Assembly (NCBI RefSeq): GCF_046533115.1
Contig: NZ_JAJQRC010000005.1
Coordinates: 1-64,000, forward strand
Direction of reading: 5' to 3'
Source of the DNA: JAIRMO01 sp046533115
GTDB lineage: Bacteria > Spirochaetota > Spirochaetia > Treponematales > Breznakiellaceae
Length of the DNA stretch: 64,000 nucleotides
The stretch's first letter is position 1. The number at the start of each line of letters is the position of its first letter. Position numbers and translations under genes: made by a program. The notes beneath the pieces were generated by a model, which ran no database searches, was not told where the DNA came from, and worked only from the letters and a program-made list of their open reading frames with translations. Positions 61,922 to 64,000 of the stretch are shown here, one piece after another.

Positions 61922-62701
61922 TCATTTTCCCTCGTTAGCCATCTCTGCCAAGGCCTTGAGCGCCTCCGGGTAGGTTTTCCATGCGGCCGCGCCATATTCA
62001 TCGTTCACATAAATTATGGCCTCCTCTTTACTTCCCAGGGCATAATGATCGGGAATGGCCGCCGGTATTCTTTTCTTTTTGAGCAGGTAGGGGATAACAT
62101 ATCCATTTGCCTCTACGGCGGCGTCATACTGTTTCCGTATGAGCTTTGTATCCTTCTTTTCCAGAATTTTTAACAGAAGAGCAGAAAACCGCATACAAGC
62201 GGTTCCCTCTGTATAGGTTTTAAGCAGTTTCCGGACGCCTTTAAGATCATCAGCAATAAAAAGCCATGAAACCAGGGCATAACGGACTCCCTGATTATCC
62301 GATGGATTCAGCGTCAGCATATAATTAAACGTTTCTATCGCTTCTTTTGATCGGCCCTTCTCCCAAAGAATTTGCCCATAACCCTGGAGGGCGCGCATAA
62401 AGGGCCGGGTTTCCATTACCCCCCAGAAATAGCCGATAGTTTCATCAAAATATTTTTGGTCATACCGTTTTTTAAAACACTCAATGGCCTGGGTGAAATA
62501 TCCAAGCCGTTTATCCCCATCTTTCTCGTCGTATCCAAGGACGTTATAGGCATCGGTACAACCGGGATCGATTTTCAGCGCCTTTTTTACCAATGCATGC
62601 CGCTCAACCGGGTCTTCCGTGTCCCAGGCATACCAGATAATATCCTGGGCTTTGTCTATGCTGTCGGAAAGTTCGTTTTCAAAATTGATTATCTTGGCCA
62701 T
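61922..62701 (-). CDS. TPR protein resembling the ST7 family
   Basis: The 259-residue protein is helical: KAQDIIWYAWDTEDPVERHA, ALKIDPGCTDAYNVLG, and RALQGYGQILWEKGRSKEAIETFNYMLTLNPSDNQGVRYALV form TPR-like pairs, with PxDNQGVRY typical of ST7-like bacterial proteins. No signal peptide or membrane segment. It is flanked by two similar hairpins (61872-61906 and 62962-62996), which suggests it entered as a unit. Function unknown; likely protein scaffold. Confidence 0.7.
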   Translation of the reverse strand: MAKIINFENELSDSIDKAQDIIWYAWDTEDPVERHALVKKALKIDPGCTDAYNVLGYDEKDGDKRLGYFTQAIECFKKRYDQKYFDETIGYFWGVMETRPFMRALQGYGQILWEKGRSKEAIETFNYMLTLNPSDNQGVRYALVSWLFIADDLKGVRKLLKTYTEGTACMRFSALLLKILEKKDTKLIRKQYDAAVEANGYVIPYLLKKKRIPAAIPDHYALGSKEEAIIYVNDEYGAAAWKTYPEALKALAEMANEGK

Positions 62702-63103
62702 TTCTTTATCCCTCCCAATCTAAAAGCATTAAGCTGTTTTTTATCCCCTTTTCCGGCCTATGACGCTCCACCAAAAATCCGCCCGGTTCCGTGGTAAGGC
62801 GGGTTATCTTTTGCCCGAGGGCGCACCCACCCACTCCGGCGTAACGGCCACGGAAAAGAATATAATCCTTTATAATATATCATAAAGAAAAAATACATAC
62901 AACACAAATATGCGGCTGTTTCATATCCCGCCAACTATATGGTAGTGAAAAATTCGCCCTGAAGCTCCCCCGCCGAAAGGCGGGTTCTTAGATATTACAC
63001 CCGCACGTTCCAATAAAATTCGTTAGTTTTAACGGCAAATGCAGCGGTGAGACGCTGGTGCGTATCTGTTTTTAAAACAAATATAAAAGTTTTAACGATT
63101 CAC
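62702..63103. other. Intergenic region between ST7-like gene and HigA-like gene
   Basis: No gene found in about 400 bases. It holds the second GCTCCCCC hairpin, some AT-rich sequence and little else; the ST7-like promoter is probably at 62710-62780. Confidence 0.45.
62962..62996. repeat. GCTCCCCC/GCGGGTTCTT hairpin, copy 2
   Basis: CCCGCC-GAAA-GGCGGG forms a GNRA-capped stem inside GCTCCCCCGCC...GGCGGGTTCTT. Same orientation and flanks as 61872-61906. The pair brackets the ST7-like gene. Confidence 0.45.
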
Positions 63104-63132
63104 TTGACAGTTTTAATAAAAAGTTTTATTAT
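63104..63132 (+). promoter_or_regulatory. Promoter of the HigA-like gene
   Basis: TTGACA (63104-63109), 17 bases, TATTAT (63127-63132). The spacer and flank contain GTTTTAATAAAAAGTTTTAT, with AAAAGTTTTAAC above it, AT-rich inverted sequence that could be an operator for the gene product. AAGGAG precedes the ATG. Confidence 0.8.
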
Positions 63133-63165
63133 TATTATTGATAAACTAATTTAAGGAGTGTTTTT

Positions 63166-63600
63166 ATGCCGAAACCAGCCATTCAAGCCCCCGGATCTGT
63201 CCTGCAATCATTGTTGGACGAGTATCAATTAAACCCTGGAAAACTAGGGGAAGCAATCAATTTAAGCCAGTCCGCCGTAAGGCAGGTAGTTATTGGGAAA
63301 ACAAGAATATCCGTTCCCGTAGCCCTCAGGCTTGCAAAATATTTTGGCAATACCGCCGAATATTGGATCGATTTGCAAAACAAATATGACCTTGCCGAAG
63401 CCGCCAAGGACAGCGACCTAAACGCTATTCTTAAAGGCATATCGAAAGGTAAAAAGCCGGCCCCTAAAAAAGCGGAAAAACCGGCTGCACAAGCAAAAAA
63501 AGCCCTGCCCAAGAAGGCTCCGTCTTCCAAACCCGCTAAGAAACCGGCTGCCAAGAAAGTGGCGCCCCAAAGCCCCATTTCTTCAGACACGGCAAGGTAA
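63166..63600 (+). CDS. HigA-like HTH regulator with Lys/Ala/Pro-rich tail
   Basis: The first 95 residues are a HigA-type XRE domain: MPKPAIQAPGSVLQSLLDEY, LGEAINLSQSAVRQVVIGKT (recognition helix), and ARLAKYFGNTAEYWIDLQNKYDLAEA. Residues 96-144 are a low-complexity basic tail (KKPAPKKAEKPAAQAKKALP and PSSKPAKKPAAKKVAPQ) like histone H1 or Hc1 tails. HigA normally pairs with HigB, but no HigB gene lies upstream or downstream here. RBS AAGGAG with a good promoter. It may act as a regulator that also binds DNA non-specifically. Confidence 0.75.
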   Translation: MPKPAIQAPGSVLQSLLDEYQLNPGKLGEAINLSQSAVRQVVIGKTRISVPVALRLAKYFGNTAEYWIDLQNKYDLAEAAKDSDLNAILKGISKGKKPAPKKAEKPAAQAKKALPKKAPSSKPAKKPAAKKVAPQSPISSDTAR

Positions 63601-63936
63601 CAAAGACGCCGCAGCGCTTTGCGGTAATTTGTCGGATAGGAAACTTATAGCATTGGCCGCTTTCAAAATTTAGATTTCTTTTGAAAGCGGTGCAATTCCT
63701 CACCACAATAACCACGACCCCTCACAAACTTTCATTTGAAATCCATATTTTGTTCACCATTAATGAAGAACCCCTCCTTCCAATCATCTACACCATATCC
63801 AACACCAAATTTCATACGCCTTTCTTCATGGCCGCTCTAATACCGTGTAAACACTAAATATACCTATACAGAATTTAAGGAATTCACCACGAAAGTGCGG
63901 ATGACGAAAAAGGGACCGTCATTCTCAATTTAAAAT
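63601..63936. other. Intergenic region with a perfect inverted repeat
   Basis: No gene found. It contains the 12-bp inverted repeat noted separately (63657-63690), an AT-rich part and a fragment of the second repeat type at 63887 (CACCACGAAAGTGCGGATGA). Confidence 0.5.
63657..63690. repeat. Perfect CCGCTTTCAAAA inverted repeat
   Basis: CCGCTTTCAAAA (63657-63668) faces TTTTGAAAGCGG (63679-63690) around ten bases. It shares its arm with 47046-47073 and partly with 4226-4264, 57 bases after the HigA-like stop. Confidence 0.75.
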
Positions 63937-64000
63937 AACCACGAACCACCTGAAAAACACGAACTCTTGCTTCGATATCCTGGAATTAATCCCTGAATTC
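63937..64000. repeat. CACGAAC element, truncated by window end
   Basis: AACCACGAACCACCTGAAAA, then CACGAACTCTTGCTTCGATA and TGGAATTAATCCCTGAATTC match the left half of the elements at 1, 18595 and 50147; the right half is outside the window. Confidence 0.85.

Noticed and set aside
61713..61973. 86-residue plus-strand frame as a transposase fragment
   Set aside because: No recognised motif, weak start and overlap with the ST7-like gene; kept only as a note in the intergenic entry.

Overview
The window is about 64 kb of a spirochete chromosome, best matching a Treponema of the termite-gut type (T. primitia / T. azotonutricium group). This is inferred from several things: GC-rich genes, periplasmic binding proteins whose signal peptides end in an AAGG(Q/S)-type stretch, many sugar ABC transporters, Treponema-style lipoproteins, and a dispersed intergenic repeat built from CACGAAC units. 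No rRNA, tRNA, CRISPR array or complete insertion sequence was found.

Layout. (1) 0.2-8.4 kb, plus strand: a catabolic cluster with a fused alpha/beta E1 thiamine-diphosphate enzyme, a PHP-domain protein, a glucitol-6-phosphate dehydrogenase-like SDR, an FGGY kinase and a sorbose-1-phosphate reductase-like dehydrogenase. The last three suggest ketose -> ketose-1-P -> hexitol-6-P -> fructose-6-P. (2) 8.4-15.8 kb: an HD-domain protein, a GH4 glucosidase, a convergent (alpha/alpha)6 glycosidase and a CUT1 sugar transporter without its own ATPase. (3) 15.8-19.95 kb: an AT-rich island bracketed by copies of one GC-rich palindromic repeat. It holds a TPR protein, two PIN toxin-antitoxin modules and a wrecked DUF262-like gene, separated by attC-like sites, so it looks like integron cassettes without an integrase. 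(4) 20.1-32 kb, minus strand: five lipoproteins, four of them forming a duplicated two-gene unit; each unit has a conserved promoter and a conserved structured leader RNA. (5) 32.4-42.3 kb: tyrS, a NYN nuclease, an Rpn-type nuclease, a DJ-1 protein, an OmpA protein, a coiled-coil protein, murJ, a toxin-antitoxin pair with an antitoxin lacking its HTH, and enolase. (6) 42.4-47.0 kb, minus: a complete CUT1 transporter with a hairpin repeat inside the operon. (7) 47.1-50.1 kb, minus: a cobalamin riboswitch with a consensus promoter drives a small lipoprotein and a TonB-dependent receptor, a likely vitamin B12 uptake operon. (8) 50.3-53.1 kb, minus: a chemoreceptor and an AraC regulator. (9) 53.3-61.6 kb, plus: a YtfQRT/YjfF-like sugar transporter, a small cupin-like protein and a 1093-residue DUF5107-TPR protein. 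(10) 61.6-64 kb: an ST7-like TPR gene between two similar hairpins, a HigA-like regulator with a histone-H1-like tail, and repeat sequence.

The gene set fits a fermentative, motile, sugar-scavenging gut bacterium that imports vitamin B12. The least explained items are the duplicated lipoprotein units with their leader RNA, the integrase-less cassette island, and the CACGAAC hairpin element, one copy of which sits inside the DUF262-like gene.
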